Assembly: GCA_937925845.1 (NCBI GenBank)
Contig: CALAML010000047.1
Span: 1-38,245, forward strand
Length of the DNA stretch: 38,245 bases
DNA from: an uncultured Acidimicrobiales bacterium
GTDB taxonomy: Bacteria; Actinomycetota; Acidimicrobiia; Acidimicrobiales; CALAML01
Direction: 5' to 3'
Part shown: positions 25,631 to 34,201 of the stretch, in pieces
Position numbering within the stretch: the stretch's first letter is position 1
Layout of the letters: every line of letters begins with the position of its first letter
Notes under the pieces: generated by a model
The model's input: the letters and a program-made list of their open reading frames with translations, nothing else
What the model was told of the DNA's origin: nothing
The model's database searches: none
Program-made: the position numbers and the translations under genes

Positions 25631-27271
25631 CTACAGCTGAGTGAGGCGTTTGGCGAACTTGATATTGGCGGTGTTGGCCGGGTCTTGCAGCGCGGTCAGA
25701 GCAACCGGCCAGTCCGGCAGCGAGAACACGTCGCCATCGTCGTTGATCAGAATGAAACGATCGAGGCTGGAAAGAAACGTGCGATCGTGACTCACCGCCA
25801 ACACGGTGCCGACAAACCCGTCAAGGGCCTGTTCCAACGCTTCCGATGACTCGATATCAAGGTTGTCGGTTGGCTCGTCCAGCAACAACACGTTGTGACC
25901 CTCCAGTTCCAGACAGAGCACCTCAAGCCGAGCCTTCTGGCCCCCCGAAAGCGTGTCGAACTCCTGTCGGGCCTGGCCCGAGAGCCCGTACCGCCCGAGC
26001 GACTTCATGGCCGCCTCCTCCGCGGTGACCCGCTCGCGCACGATGGCCAGGGCCTCACGGCCGAGGAAGTCGGGTCGATCGTTCACCTGGGTAAAGGTGC
26101 CGACGCTGGTGCGAGGGCCCAGGACCATCTCGCCGAGATCGGCCTCGATCTCGCCCGCCAAGGCCCGCAACAGATGGGTCTTCCCGGTGCCGTTCGGGCC
26201 GATCAAACCCACCCGCTCACCGAAGTGGATCTCATCCGAGAACGGCAGAAACAGGTCACCAACCGACAACTCGCGCATGTCGATCACCCGCCGGGCCGAG
26301 TCGGCCCCGCGCAGCTTGACGTGAATGTGCTGATCGGGAACTGGCGGCGGGGGAGGGCCGGCGGCCACGAACTTCTCCCAGCGGGTCTCGGCCCCGTTGG
26401 CCTTGGTGGCGTTCTTGAAGTTCAGCGCGGCCCGCTGCTTCATGATCTTCATGTGGCGGTAGAGCCGACGCTCCTCATCATTCCAGCGCTTGAGCGCGTC
26501 GCCGAGTTGGGCCTGACGCTGCTCACGAGCCTCGGCAAAGGTGGCGTAGGACCCACCGTGCACCCAACAGCCACCACCTTCGAGGACCACCAATTTGGTG
26601 GCGCAGCGTTCCAGCAGCGTGCGATCGTGGCTGACCATCAAGATGGTGGTGGGGCAGGCTTTGATCTGGCTTTCGAGCCACACCCGGGTCGGAATATCGA
26701 GATAGTTGTCGGGCTCATCCAACAGCAGCACATCGGCGCCCGCATTCAACAAGAGATCCAATACCAACCGCTTGCGTTCGCCGCCCGAGAGCTCGCCCAC
26801 TTTCCGGGTAGCGAAGTCCTCGACGGGCGACTTGACGCTGCGATCGGCGGCCGCCGCCCACTGGGCCTCGAGGTCATAGCCACCTAAATCGCCCCACGTG
26901 GTCAGGGCTTCGGCATAGGCCATGCCGTCGTCGGTGCCGTCGGCCATCGCCTTCTCGGCGGCTACCAGGGCCTGGCCGGCGGTGCGGAGTTCGGGAAGGG
27001 CAACCTCCAACAACATCTCGCGCAGCGACTGCTCGGGGTTCGACATGCCCACGTCTTGGGTCATGGTGAGCACCTTGCCGCTGACCGCCACGTCTCCACC
27101 GTCGGCGGCCAGTCGGCCCGCGAGAATGTGCAGAATCGTGCTCTTCCCGACACCGTTGGGGCCAACAATCGCGGCGTGGTCCCCTGGTGACACGCCAAAA
27201 GAAATGTCAAAGAACAACGAGTCCGACCCGGGTGGGGCGTAGTCGAGATCGGATACAACAATGCTGGCCAC
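25631..27271 (-). CDS. ABC-F family ATPase (ribosome-associated type)
   Basis: 546-residue soluble protein with two ABC ATPase domains and no membrane segment. Domain 1: Walker A GPNGVGKST (37-45), signature LSGGERKRL, Walker B VLLLDEPDNYLD. Domain 2: Walker A GPNGTGKTH, signature LSGGQKARLEV, Walker B VLLLDEPTDNLD. The linker between them is charged and helical (EQRQAQLGDALKRWNDEERR), as in ABC-F translation factors that act in the ribosomal E site. Role could be general translation support or antibiotic protection; the short linker without a long tip does not settle it. Convergent with the crotonase gene and divergent from an SDR gene. Confidence 0.93.
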   Translation of the reverse strand: MASIVVSDLDYAPPGSDSLFFDISFGVSPGDHAAIVGPNGVGKSTILHILAGRLAADGGDVAVSGKVLTMTQDVGMSNPEQSLREMLLEVALPELRTAGQALVAAEKAMADGTDDGMAYAEALTTWGDLGGYDLEAQWAAAADRSVKSPVEDFATRKVGELSGGERKRLVLDLLLNAGADVLLLDEPDNYLDIPTRVWLESQIKACPTTILMVSHDRTLLERCATKLVVLEGGGCWVHGGSYATFAEAREQRQAQLGDALKRWNDEERRLYRHMKIMKQRAALNFKNATKANGAETRWEKFVAAGPPPPPVPDQHIHVKLRGADSARRVIDMRELSVGDLFLPFSDEIHFGERVGLIGPNGTGKTHLLRALAGEIEADLGEMVLGPRTSVGTFTQVNDRPDFLGREALAIVRERVTAEEAAMKSLGRYGLSGQARQEFDTLSGGQKARLEVLCLELEGHNVLLLDEPTDNLDIESSEALEQALDGFVGTVLAVSHDRTFLSSLDRFILINDDGDVFSLPDWPVALTALQDPANTANIKFAKRLTQL

Positions 27272-27403
27272 ACCCCATCATGGGCCAAGACGACCCGTTC
27301 ACCACCACAAGTTTCCAGCCGGTTTGCGGGCGCACCGTCGCTCGGGATGCAAGGCTCGGAGAACGCGTCAAGAACAACGCGATGAGAAACAAGGAGACAA
27401 ACC

Positions 27404-28267
27404 GTGCCAGAAACCGATGATGGAACACTGCAGGGAGCCCACGCGCTGGTCACCGGCGGGGGCACCGGGATCGGTTTGGGAATCGCGCGCCGGCTGGCCG
27501 AGGCCGGCGCGGTAGTCACTCTGTCCGGGCGGCGGGTCGAGGTGCTCGACGAAGCCGCGGCCGTGCTTCGGAGTGAGCTGTCGTCGGCCGAGATCCGCAC
27601 CGTGGGGTGTGACGTCACCGATGCCGATGCGGTCGAAGCGGCCGCAGACGCGGCAGCCGATTCCAATGGTGCTCTTCAGGTGGTGGTGGCTAACGCCGGC
27701 ATGGGCACCGGAGGGCCGTTCCTCATGATGGAGGCCGAGACCCTGCGGAATGTACTGGACATCAACGTCGTCGGCGCCTTCAACACCATGAAGTCAGGCG
27801 GTCTGCGGATGCGGGACAGCGGCGGGTCGATCATCGCCATCTCGTCGATCGCCGGTGCCCTCGGTGGCCGCTTTCGAGCCGCCTACGGTGCCAGCAAGGC
27901 GGCCCTCGACATGATGGTCCGCAGTGCCGCCGATGAGCTCGGCGGCTTCGGGATCCGGGTGAACTCGATCCGCCCCGGCGTGGTCGAGTCTGAAGCGACA
28001 GCCATGATGTTCGAACACATGCCCCAGGTCATCGACGACTACGTTCGCCAAATGCCGCTTGGGTTCGTCGGCGACCCCGAAGACATCGGCGATGCGGCGG
28101 TGTGGTTGGCCAGCGCTCAGAGTCGGTGGGTGACCGGCCAACAGATCGCCGTCGACGGCGGCCATACGTTGCGCCGAGCTCCCGATCTGGAAGCGGCGAT
28201 CAAGGCCCGCCTCGGCGACGACAAGTTTGCCGAAGTGGTCAAGCCCGGTTTCGGCCCCAACGGCTGA
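27404..28267 (+). CDS. Short-chain dehydrogenase/reductase
   Basis: 287-residue classical SDR. TGGGTGIGLG binds the dinucleotide, ANAG replaces NNAG, and the catalytic Ser and YGASK are intact (Ser 13 residues before Tyr). GRR after the second strand favours NADP(H). GTG 27404 has AAGGAG 7 nt upstream. It ends 23 nt before another SDR gene on the same strand, so the two are probably co-transcribed. It fits 3-oxoacyl or alcohol dehydrogenase chemistry; substrate unknown. Confidence 0.92.
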   Translation: MPETDDGTLQGAHALVTGGGTGIGLGIARRLAEAGAVVTLSGRRVEVLDEAAAVLRSELSSAEIRTVGCDVTDADAVEAAADAAADSNGALQVVVANAGMGTGGPFLMMEAETLRNVLDINVVGAFNTMKSGGLRMRDSGGSIIAISSIAGALGGRFRAAYGASKAALDMMVRSAADELGGFGIRVNSIRPGVVESEATAMMFEHMPQVIDDYVRQMPLGFVGDPEDIGDAAVWLASAQSRWVTGQQIAVDGGHTLRRAPDLEAAIKARLGDDKFAEVVKPGFGPNG

Positions 28268-28290
28268 CCGGGCTACCAGGAGACGTAACC

Positions 28291-29064
28291 ATGAGTGCCT
28301 ATGACCTGAGTGGCCGGGTGGTGATCATCACCGGTGCAACACGCGGGATCGGCCGGGGTATTGCCCATCACCTGGGTCGGCTCGGAGCCCGAGTAGTGAT
28401 TACCGGACGCAAGCCCGAACGGCTCGACGCAGCGGTGGCGGAACTCGTGGCGCTCGACATAGAGCACCTGGCTGTAGCTGGTGATGTCGCCGACCGGGAC
28501 GGCAACCTGGCACTGGTCGACCAGGTGGTCCAGCACTTCGGCCGACTCGACGGGATCGTGGCCAATGCCCAGTCGTTTCGCCCGGTTACCGCCCTCGAAG
28601 CGGTTACCGAAGCCGATTTGGATCTGTTGTTTAGCACCGGACCCAAGGCCACACTCTGGCTGATGCAGGCGGCCCACCCCCACTTTGTTGCCGCCGGTCG
28701 AGGTCGGATCGTGACGATGGGGACCGGGATGGGAATCACCGGCGCGCCCGGCTACGGACCCTATGGCGCGTCGAACGAAGCCATTCGCTCGCTGACCCGG
28801 ACTGCGGCGCGTGAGTGGGGTCGCCAGGGCATCACGGTGAACTGCGTGCTGCCCGCCTCGGCCCAACATCGATTGGCGCCTGATGGGTCCGACCCAAGCC
28901 GCGAAGCGGCGTTTGCGGCCATGTACAAAGACCATCCGATTGGTCGAGACGGAGACCCCGAAGCCGACATCGCTCCGGCTGTTGCGTTCCTGCTTTCGGA
29001 TGCCAGTCAATACGTCACCGGTCAAACGATGATGGTCGACGGCGGCGGCGTGATGCGGGCCTAA
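28291..29064 (+). CDS. SDR family protein with altered catalytic residues
   Basis: 257-residue SDR-fold protein. TGATRGIGRG and GRKPE for NADP(H) are intact. The active site is not classical: NNAG reads ANAQ, the Ser position 13 before Tyr158 is Thr145 (MGTGMG), and the Lys of YxxxK is Asn162 (YGASN). The fold, substrate loop and C-terminal DGGG are otherwise kept. AGGAGA precedes the ATG. It may need a different proton relay, work as a structural partner of the intact SDR encoded 23 nt upstream, or be inactive. Confidence 0.88.
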   Translation: MSAYDLSGRVVIITGATRGIGRGIAHHLGRLGARVVITGRKPERLDAAVAELVALDIEHLAVAGDVADRDGNLALVDQVVQHFGRLDGIVANAQSFRPVTALEAVTEADLDLLFSTGPKATLWLMQAAHPHFVAAGRGRIVTMGTGMGITGAPGYGPYGASNEAIRSLTRTAAREWGRQGITVNCVLPASAQHRLAPDGSDPSREAAFAAMYKDHPIGRDGDPEADIAPAVAFLLSDASQYVTGQTMMVDGGGVMRA

Positions 29065-29115
29065 CTCAGCTTGGTCCTGATCGGAGCTTGTATCAGCTTG
29101 TGTTGGGCATCTGGC

Positions 29116-29889
29116 TCAGCTTCTTGGCGGTTTGCGGCTGGCGCCGCGGATGTTGCTGCGCACACAGATGCCGCTGATGCTTGAAGCCTGGTCCGACGCC
29201 AACCAGGCCACGGTGGCAGCCACTTCGTGGGGCTCGGTCAGGCGTTCGAGGTTTAGCGACGCAGTGTGGGCTGCCACGCCACCGGGTTGGCGGTCGAGAT
29301 AGGAAAGCAGCGGGGGAGTGGCGGTGGGGCCCGGTGTTACCGCGTTGGCCCGGATACTGAGATGGCCGTACTCGGTAGCCACCGTCTCCATCAGCGATAT
29401 GACCCCAGCCTTAGCCGCGGCGTACCCGCCGAGGCCGGCCTGGCCTCCGATCCCGGCGCCAGACGACATCGACACGATCGATCCACCTCCGGCGGCCACC
29501 ATCGGTGCCAGTACCGCCCGGGTGCAGAAGAAGACGGTGTCGAGGGTGGCTCGCTGCTGGAAGCGCCAGTCGTCGTCGGAGAGGTCGCCGATCAGCCCCG
29601 AGCGCGACACCCCGACGTTGTTGTACAGCACGTCGACCCGACCGTGTTCGGCTACTGCGGCATCAACCCACTCCTGGGCCACGGCTCCTTTCGATATGTC
29701 TCCGGGCGTACCCGCAGTAGCGGCGCCGGCCTCGATACATTCGGCAACAACGGAGGTAAAGCGATCCCCATCGATGTCGTTCAGCCAAAGCGTTGCCCCC
29801 TCTGCAGCAAACCGGAGAGCCACCGCCCGGCCGATGCCGGCACCGGCACCAGAAATCAGGCAGACCTTGTTCTCGAGCAGAGGCACCAT
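29116..29889 (-). CDS. Short-chain dehydrogenase/reductase
   Basis: 257-residue classical SDR. SGAGAGIGRA for dinucleotide binding, Asp in WLNDIDG (NAD preference), NNVG, catalytic Ser in SMSSG and YAAAK are all present. It converges on the preceding SDR gene (51-bp gap) and is divergent from the MFS gene with only 55 bp between the starts. The C-terminus (RSNIRGASRKPPRS) departs from the usual DGG ending, so the last strand may be modified. Substrate unknown. Confidence 0.92.
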   Translation of the reverse strand: MVPLLENKVCLISGAGAGIGRAVALRFAAEGATLWLNDIDGDRFTSVVAECIEAGAATAGTPGDISKGAVAQEWVDAAVAEHGRVDVLYNNVGVSRSGLIGDLSDDDWRFQQRATLDTVFFCTRAVLAPMVAAGGGSIVSMSSGAGIGGQAGLGGYAAAKAGVISLMETVATEYGHLSIRANAVTPGPTATPPLLSYLDRQPGGVAAHTASLNLERLTEPHEVAATVAWLASDQASSISGICVRSNIRGASRKPPRS

Positions 29890-29944
29890 CCCCTGAAGCT
29901 AACCGACCGCGGAATGCGGCGGGCAGTAGGTACGTTCAGTGGGT

Positions 29945-31174
29945 ATGGAGCCCGAGCCGAGCGAACAACGACAGCAGTTGCTGATGTTGGGTTTCGGCTT
30001 GGTACTGGCGATGTCGCCATGGTTTGCCACCGCAGCAGTGCTGGGCCAGCTGCGAGAAGCCTGGAACCTGTCAAACGCCCAGGCCAGTTGGCTCACCATC
30101 GTGGTGCAGCTTGGCTTTGTGGCTGGAGCGGTTGTGTCGTCGGCCACCAACCTGGCCGACCGGCTCAGCCCCCGACGACTCATCCTGTGTGGCGCCGCCG
30201 CGGCTGCTACCGCCAACCTTCTGGTTGTTGTCGGCAACTCGTTCTCGTTTGCGTTGCTGGCCCGATTTCTTACCGGCGCCAGCCTCGCGTTGGTGTACCC
30301 GCCGGCCCTGAAGGCGATGTCGGCCTGGTACCGAAAAGGGCGGGGTATGGCGCTCGGGGTGATGATCGGAGCCCTGACCATCGGCTCCGGACTACCCCAT
30401 CTGCTCAACGCCCTCGGCGAGATCGACTGGCGAGTGCTCCTGCTCGCCGTTTCTGTCCTCACCCTCGCCGGAGGCATCATCGCCGAACGGTTCACCAGCG
30501 AAGGTCCATATGCCGCACCATCGGCGGTGTTTGATCCGGCCCAGTTGCGCGCCATCGTGGCCAACCGAGACTTCCGACTGGCCAGCGCTGGATACTTCGG
30601 TCACATGTGGGAGCTCTACGCGATGTGGGCGTGGATCGCAGCCTTCTACGGAGACGTTTTCTCCTCGCCTCGGGTCGCCAGCCTCACCGCTTTCGCCGTC
30701 ATCTCTGCCGGCGCCGCCGGATCGGTCTACGCCGGGGTGATGAGCGATCGACGCAGCCGAACCGATGCCGCCGCACTCGCCATGCGTTGGTCGGCATCGA
30801 CCGCGGTAGTCACCGGGTTTCTTCTTGATGCGCCCCGACCCATCGTGGTCGGCGTCGGACTGGTGTGGGGATTTTGGGTAGTGGCCGATAGCGCCCAGTT
30901 CTCAGCCATCGTCACCGAAGTGGTCGACCATCGCTACGTCGGCACCGCCCTCACGATGCAGTTGGCAACCGGCTTTGTGCTCACCGTCTTCACCATCTTC
31001 CTGGTGCCGGTGATTCGCGACGCCCACGGTTGGGGCTGGGCGTTCCTCCTTTTGGCTCCGGGCCCGATGCTTGGGGCGTGGGCGATGCGGGCGCTGCGGA
31101 TCGGTCCCCGGAAAGCGCCGGAGCCCGAACCGGCACCTCTGCCCGAAACGGCGTGGGTCAGCCCGTTTTTCTAG
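29945..31174 (+). CDS. Major facilitator superfamily transporter
   Basis: 409-residue inner-membrane transporter with about twelve hydrophobic segments in two halves. The loop between helices 2 and 3 reads NLADRLSPRRL (MFS motif A type), and the helix 4-5 segment is YRKGRGMALGVMIGALTIGSGLP. The second-half loop has GVMSDRRSRTD, a second motif A. The proline-rich C-terminal tail is cytoplasmic. The family moves sugars, organic acids or drugs with protons; the substrate cannot be read. ATG 29945 is favoured over GTG 29939, with no clear ribosome site for either. The gene starts divergently from an SDR gene. Confidence 0.9.
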   Translation: MEPEPSEQRQQLLMLGFGLVLAMSPWFATAAVLGQLREAWNLSNAQASWLTIVVQLGFVAGAVVSSATNLADRLSPRRLILCGAAAAATANLLVVVGNSFSFALLARFLTGASLALVYPPALKAMSAWYRKGRGMALGVMIGALTIGSGLPHLLNALGEIDWRVLLLAVSVLTLAGGIIAERFTSEGPYAAPSAVFDPAQLRAIVANRDFRLASAGYFGHMWELYAMWAWIAAFYGDVFSSPRVASLTAFAVISAGAAGSVYAGVMSDRRSRTDAAALAMRWSASTAVVTGFLLDAPRPIVVGVGLVWGFWVVADSAQFSAIVTEVVDHRYVGTALTMQLATGFVLTVFTIFLVPVIRDAHGWGWAFLLLAPGPMLGAWAMRALRIGPRKAPEPEPAPLPETAWVSPFF

Positions 31175-31194
31175 GACAGAAGGGATCTGATCGG

Positions 31195-31236
31195 TAGCCG
31201 CCCGCTCCAATGGGTGCCTCTCGGGGGACGCGGCTA
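31195..31236. terminator. Hairpin downstream of the MFS gene
   Basis: TAGCCGC (31195-31201) pairs with GCGGCTA (31230-31236), with a GC-rich 28-nt loop that can pair further. It lies 20 nt after the MFS stop in the 171-bp gap before the beta-helix gene, where a terminator would be expected. No T-run follows. Confidence 0.4.
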
Positions 31237-31345
31237 GGGTTCAGACCGGAATGAACTGGAATGCTTCGAAATGCATCTCGCGGCGCGAGGCTATCGCTGG
31301 GAGCCATGTTGGGGTTTGTGGCCGGTGTTGCCACAGTTGGAAGTC

Positions 31346-33004
31346 ATGACACGGATTCGAGTGTCGCCGGCTGGTGCCCTTGCTGTCTTCTTTGCTGCGC
31401 TGGGCCTTGGTCTTGTCGCGGGCCCTGCTGCGGGTCAATCAGCTGACGCCGAAGTGGGGAGTTTTGTCGGCAGTCCCCAGGGAACACTCTTTGGGTGCAC
31501 GGTTGAAGTCGCCGGCGGCGAAGTTGGCGAACCGGCATCGATCGACGAGCTGGCCCTGGCCCTTAAGGACAACCCAGCCTGCACCACCTTCGAACTGAGC
31601 GGTCACTTCTCCGGCACTACTCCGGTGATCATCAACCGGGCGGTCACCATCACCGGACTGGCTTCGAAGCCAAACCCGGTGCTCTGGGGTTCGACACTAC
31701 GACTTGAGGCACCGCACATCGCCGTGAGGCAATTGCACTTCCGGCGTCAGACCGGAACGGCCATCACCGTTGGCCGCAGGGAGGGCATCCTCGGGCCAGC
31801 CCAGCGCGCCGACGGCGCCATCATCGAGAACAACCGCTTCACCGAGAGCTTCAACGACGGGGTGTTCGCGGGGGCGGTGATCCAGGTGGCTGGCATCGAC
31901 GGCAACTCGGTGACGCCGACAACGGCAGAGCCCATCACCATTCGATCGAACGAGATCCTCGACTACGGCCGCAATCCGGTGGACTACCGAGGCGATGACC
32001 CCGGTATCGACGAGATCTCGAGCCGCTTCTTTCACGGCATTCGGGTGGGCCGGAGCCAGCTGCGGGCCGACCGAAGTGAGGCCCCCTACACCTTTAACCC
32101 GATGCGCCAGCGAGTGGCGGGGCCCGATGGCCGGGTTCGATCGGAGCCGGTACGGGTCATTATCGAAGACAACACGATCAAGACCGATGTTGCGTGGGGT
32201 AGCGGTTACCACTCGGCGGTCCAGGTCCACGACCCAAGCAGGATCGAAGGCAACTGTGTCGTCGGTGGCGATATCGGCATCGAAATCAAAGGCCACGACA
32301 ACGTGGTGACCGGCAACAAGCTGGTCCGGGTAGTCCGGCGGAACCGTCACGCCTCCGGTGCCGCCCTCTACCAGCGAGACGGCGATCGAAACCGGTACAC
32401 CGAGAACCTGGTGGTGCAGTCCACGCTCGGCTTTGAGGCCTACAGCGGGTCCAACAATGTGTTCTTCCGCAATGTGGTGCTTGGCAGCCGGGTAAGTATC
32501 GGTCGAATTCATGGCGCCTACCACGGAGGGTCCCGCGGCGACACCGATATCGCGGTGGACGAGCCCGATCTCCTGACCGGCCAAACCACCTACCGGTTTG
32601 CCTTCGAGAACTCGTTGATCGCCCACAACACCTTCGCCAACAACAACGGTGGCATCCACTGGCATCTCCCCGAAGCCGGCAAGTGGGAGCTGCCCAATCG
32701 CATCTTGCTGCGGAACAACACCTTCGACCGGGGTCGGCGGGCGCTTCACGAGAAGCAGGCGGTGCTTGACCTCGGCGATGAACCACCGGCGCAAGCGCTG
32801 CTGCTGGAGCGATGGCTGCGGGCTCTCAACTCCGCCGACGGCAACAACCTGGCCAACGGCTTCCGGTGGAACCGGCTTCCAGGAAAGACCGCCATCCGGC
32901 CAATGCAACCGCGGGCCGAACTACCGAACCGCTGGACGCCCTACACCCGCAACGGAGTAGGCGCGGGCCAAGGCATCGGTGCAGCAGTCGAAGCCTGCAA
33001 CTAA
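31346..33004 (+). CDS. Secreted right-handed parallel beta-helix protein
   Basis: 552-residue protein with a signal peptide (basic MTRIR, hydrophobic GALAVFFAALGLGLVAG, likely cut after AAGQSA). The mature part has repeated beta-helix rungs with Asn ladders: IIENNRF, ITIRSNEIL, VIIEDNTIK, NVVTGNKLV, NVFFRNVV, ILLRNNTF. Such folds occur in polysaccharide lyases and surface proteins; I see no defined catalytic set. ATG 31346 is chosen because it starts the signal peptide, with GGAAG before it. Two Cys near the N-terminus (GCTVEVAGG, NPACTTF) and two later ones may form disulfides. Convergent with the seleno-redoxin-like gene. Confidence 0.85.
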   Translation: MTRIRVSPAGALAVFFAALGLGLVAGPAAGQSADAEVGSFVGSPQGTLFGCTVEVAGGEVGEPASIDELALALKDNPACTTFELSGHFSGTTPVIINRAVTITGLASKPNPVLWGSTLRLEAPHIAVRQLHFRRQTGTAITVGRREGILGPAQRADGAIIENNRFTESFNDGVFAGAVIQVAGIDGNSVTPTTAEPITIRSNEILDYGRNPVDYRGDDPGIDEISSRFFHGIRVGRSQLRADRSEAPYTFNPMRQRVAGPDGRVRSEPVRVIIEDNTIKTDVAWGSGYHSAVQVHDPSRIEGNCVVGGDIGIEIKGHDNVVTGNKLVRVVRRNRHASGAALYQRDGDRNRYTENLVVQSTLGFEAYSGSNNVFFRNVVLGSRVSIGRIHGAYHGGSRGDTDIAVDEPDLLTGQTTYRFAFENSLIAHNTFANNNGGIHWHLPEAGKWELPNRILLRNNTFDRGRRALHEKQAVLDLGDEPPAQALLLERWLRALNSADGNNLANGFRWNRLPGKTAIRPMQPRAELPNRWTPYTRNGVGAGQGIGAAVEACN

Positions 33005-33024
33005 CCGACCTCTGTCCTCGGCGA

Positions 33025-34131
33025 CTAATTGGTCCACTTGGGGTAGTAGTTGGCCGGACCCATCTCGCGAACATCGCTGAGCCAGTCGCCGTCGTAGGGC
33101 CAGTCAGCCTCGGACCCCTCGGTTGGGCCCTGCCAGAATCGATTTAGGGGACCCTCGGGGCCGGGCTCGAGGGACCAGGCCTGCCGGCGATAGGCGAAGT
33201 TGTCGGGCACCAGTTCCTGGGCCGCTTTGAAGTGGGGTATTGCCGCAGCATGGTTCCCCGCTACCTCGAGATGGGTGGCCAACTCGAAGTGGGCATGGCC
33301 TCTGGCCGCGTCAGCGTTGCGTGGTCCGGACCGCTCCACCACCTGCTCGGGTGAGAGTGCGAACGGGCTCTCAGCACCGTTGGTGATCCAATCGCGCAAC
33401 GCCGCCTCGTAGGCCGGAGGGTCGGCCTCGATCTGCATGGCCTCGCCAAAGATCTCCAGCATGCGCGGCGGCAACTCGGCTGGATCGCCGATGTTCATGT
33501 TGCGCTCCATCTCGATCGATGGGGGCGCCGGTGCCGGTTCGGCGGGCCGGACGATCATGCCATCCTCATCGATCCACACCGCATTGGGGATGTTGATCAC
33601 CCCAAACAGCTCGGCCACCCGATGATGCTCGTCGATCAGCGACGGGTGCTCGGGGCTAGCGGCCTCGATGAAGGGACGACAGGCTTCGACGCCGGCGGCA
33701 TCGATGCCGACCGTCACCACCTCGACACCCTGCTCGGCCACTTGGCTGCGAAAGGCCTGCCACACGGGCAGGTCAGCCGAGCAACCTCAGTAGGGCGACC
33801 AGGCCACCAACAGCACCTTTTTGCCCCGGAGGGAGGCCAACTCGAACATCTCGCCGTCAACGGTGGGCAAGGTGAGGTTCGGGGCCTCGGCAGTGGCCAG
33901 GGCCCGCGAGCCGATCGACTCCGGACCGAGAGCCCAAAGGCCGGCATCGGCGTCATGAACCAGCGGTAGACCAAGTTGTGCGGCCAGTGGTTCCAGTTCA
34001 ATGGTGTCGCCCGTGATCTGCTCGGTGAGCGGAATGCAGACCTCCCCTTTGCAGGCCCCCTCCGGCTTGAGTTCCCAGCCAGTTCGGCTTTCGAAATCGG
34101 CCCGGTCGACGGTCAGCGTGTTGGTGATCAT
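33025..34131 (-). CDS. Probable selenoprotein: thioredoxin-fold (TlpA/redoxin-like) protein with in-frame TGA at the redox site
   Basis: Read through the TGA at 33787-33789, this is one 368-residue protein. Residues 1-80 are a leader domain with a CX4C motif (Cys27, Cys32). A redoxin domain starts near 81 (APNLTLPTVDGEMFELASLRGKKVLLVAWSPY is its beta-strand and loop pattern, residues 83-114). It reaches the redox site at residue 115 (TGA), Gly116, Cys117, followed by SADLPVW, the same layout as W-C-x-x-C-R-x-x-x-P in TlpA. The cis-Pro is Pro182 in INIPNAVWID. The C-terminal 100 residues have a TPR-like helical hairpin. Frame is kept on both sides, with no other stop, and a strong hairpin follows the TGA. 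A nonsense mutation is the alternative. Flavin-type redox genes lie upstream on the same strand. Confidence 0.8.
33731..33783 (-). promoter_or_regulatory. SECIS-like RNA structure directly 3' of the in-frame TGA
   Basis: Counting from the base after UGA in the mRNA, CCUGCC (15-20) pairs with GGCAGG (26-31) around the loop CGUGU. UGCUCGGC (4-11) pairs with GCCGAGCA (49-56) as an enclosing 8-bp stem; GGCUG (9-13) with CAGCC (39-43) is an alternative lower stem. The apical loop starts 20 nt after UGA with G as its second base. Bacterial SECIS elements lie in the coding frame just after UGA, with a small loop about 16-37 nt away and a G among the first loop bases, so the geometry fits. High GC makes chance stems common, so this is support, not proof. 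Confidence 0.6.
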
Positions 34132-34201
34132 GACACGAGACTAGACGGCGCCATGATCACGTACCGATGAAACCAAACGGCGGGGATCGGTTGGCTTGTC
34201 C

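Noticed and set aside
33025-33765. Separate gene starting at GTG 33765 (246 residues), with the upstream 114 codons as another gene
   Set aside because: The GTG lies inside the thioredoxin fold, just after the redox motif, has no ribosome site, and would split one domain in two. Read-through gives one complete fold.
33787-33789. Simple pseudogene or sequencing-error explanation of the TGA
   Set aside because: Not excluded, but less likely: exact coincidence with the catalytic Cys position, an otherwise intact frame on both sides, and a strong hairpin right after the TGA all favour Sec.
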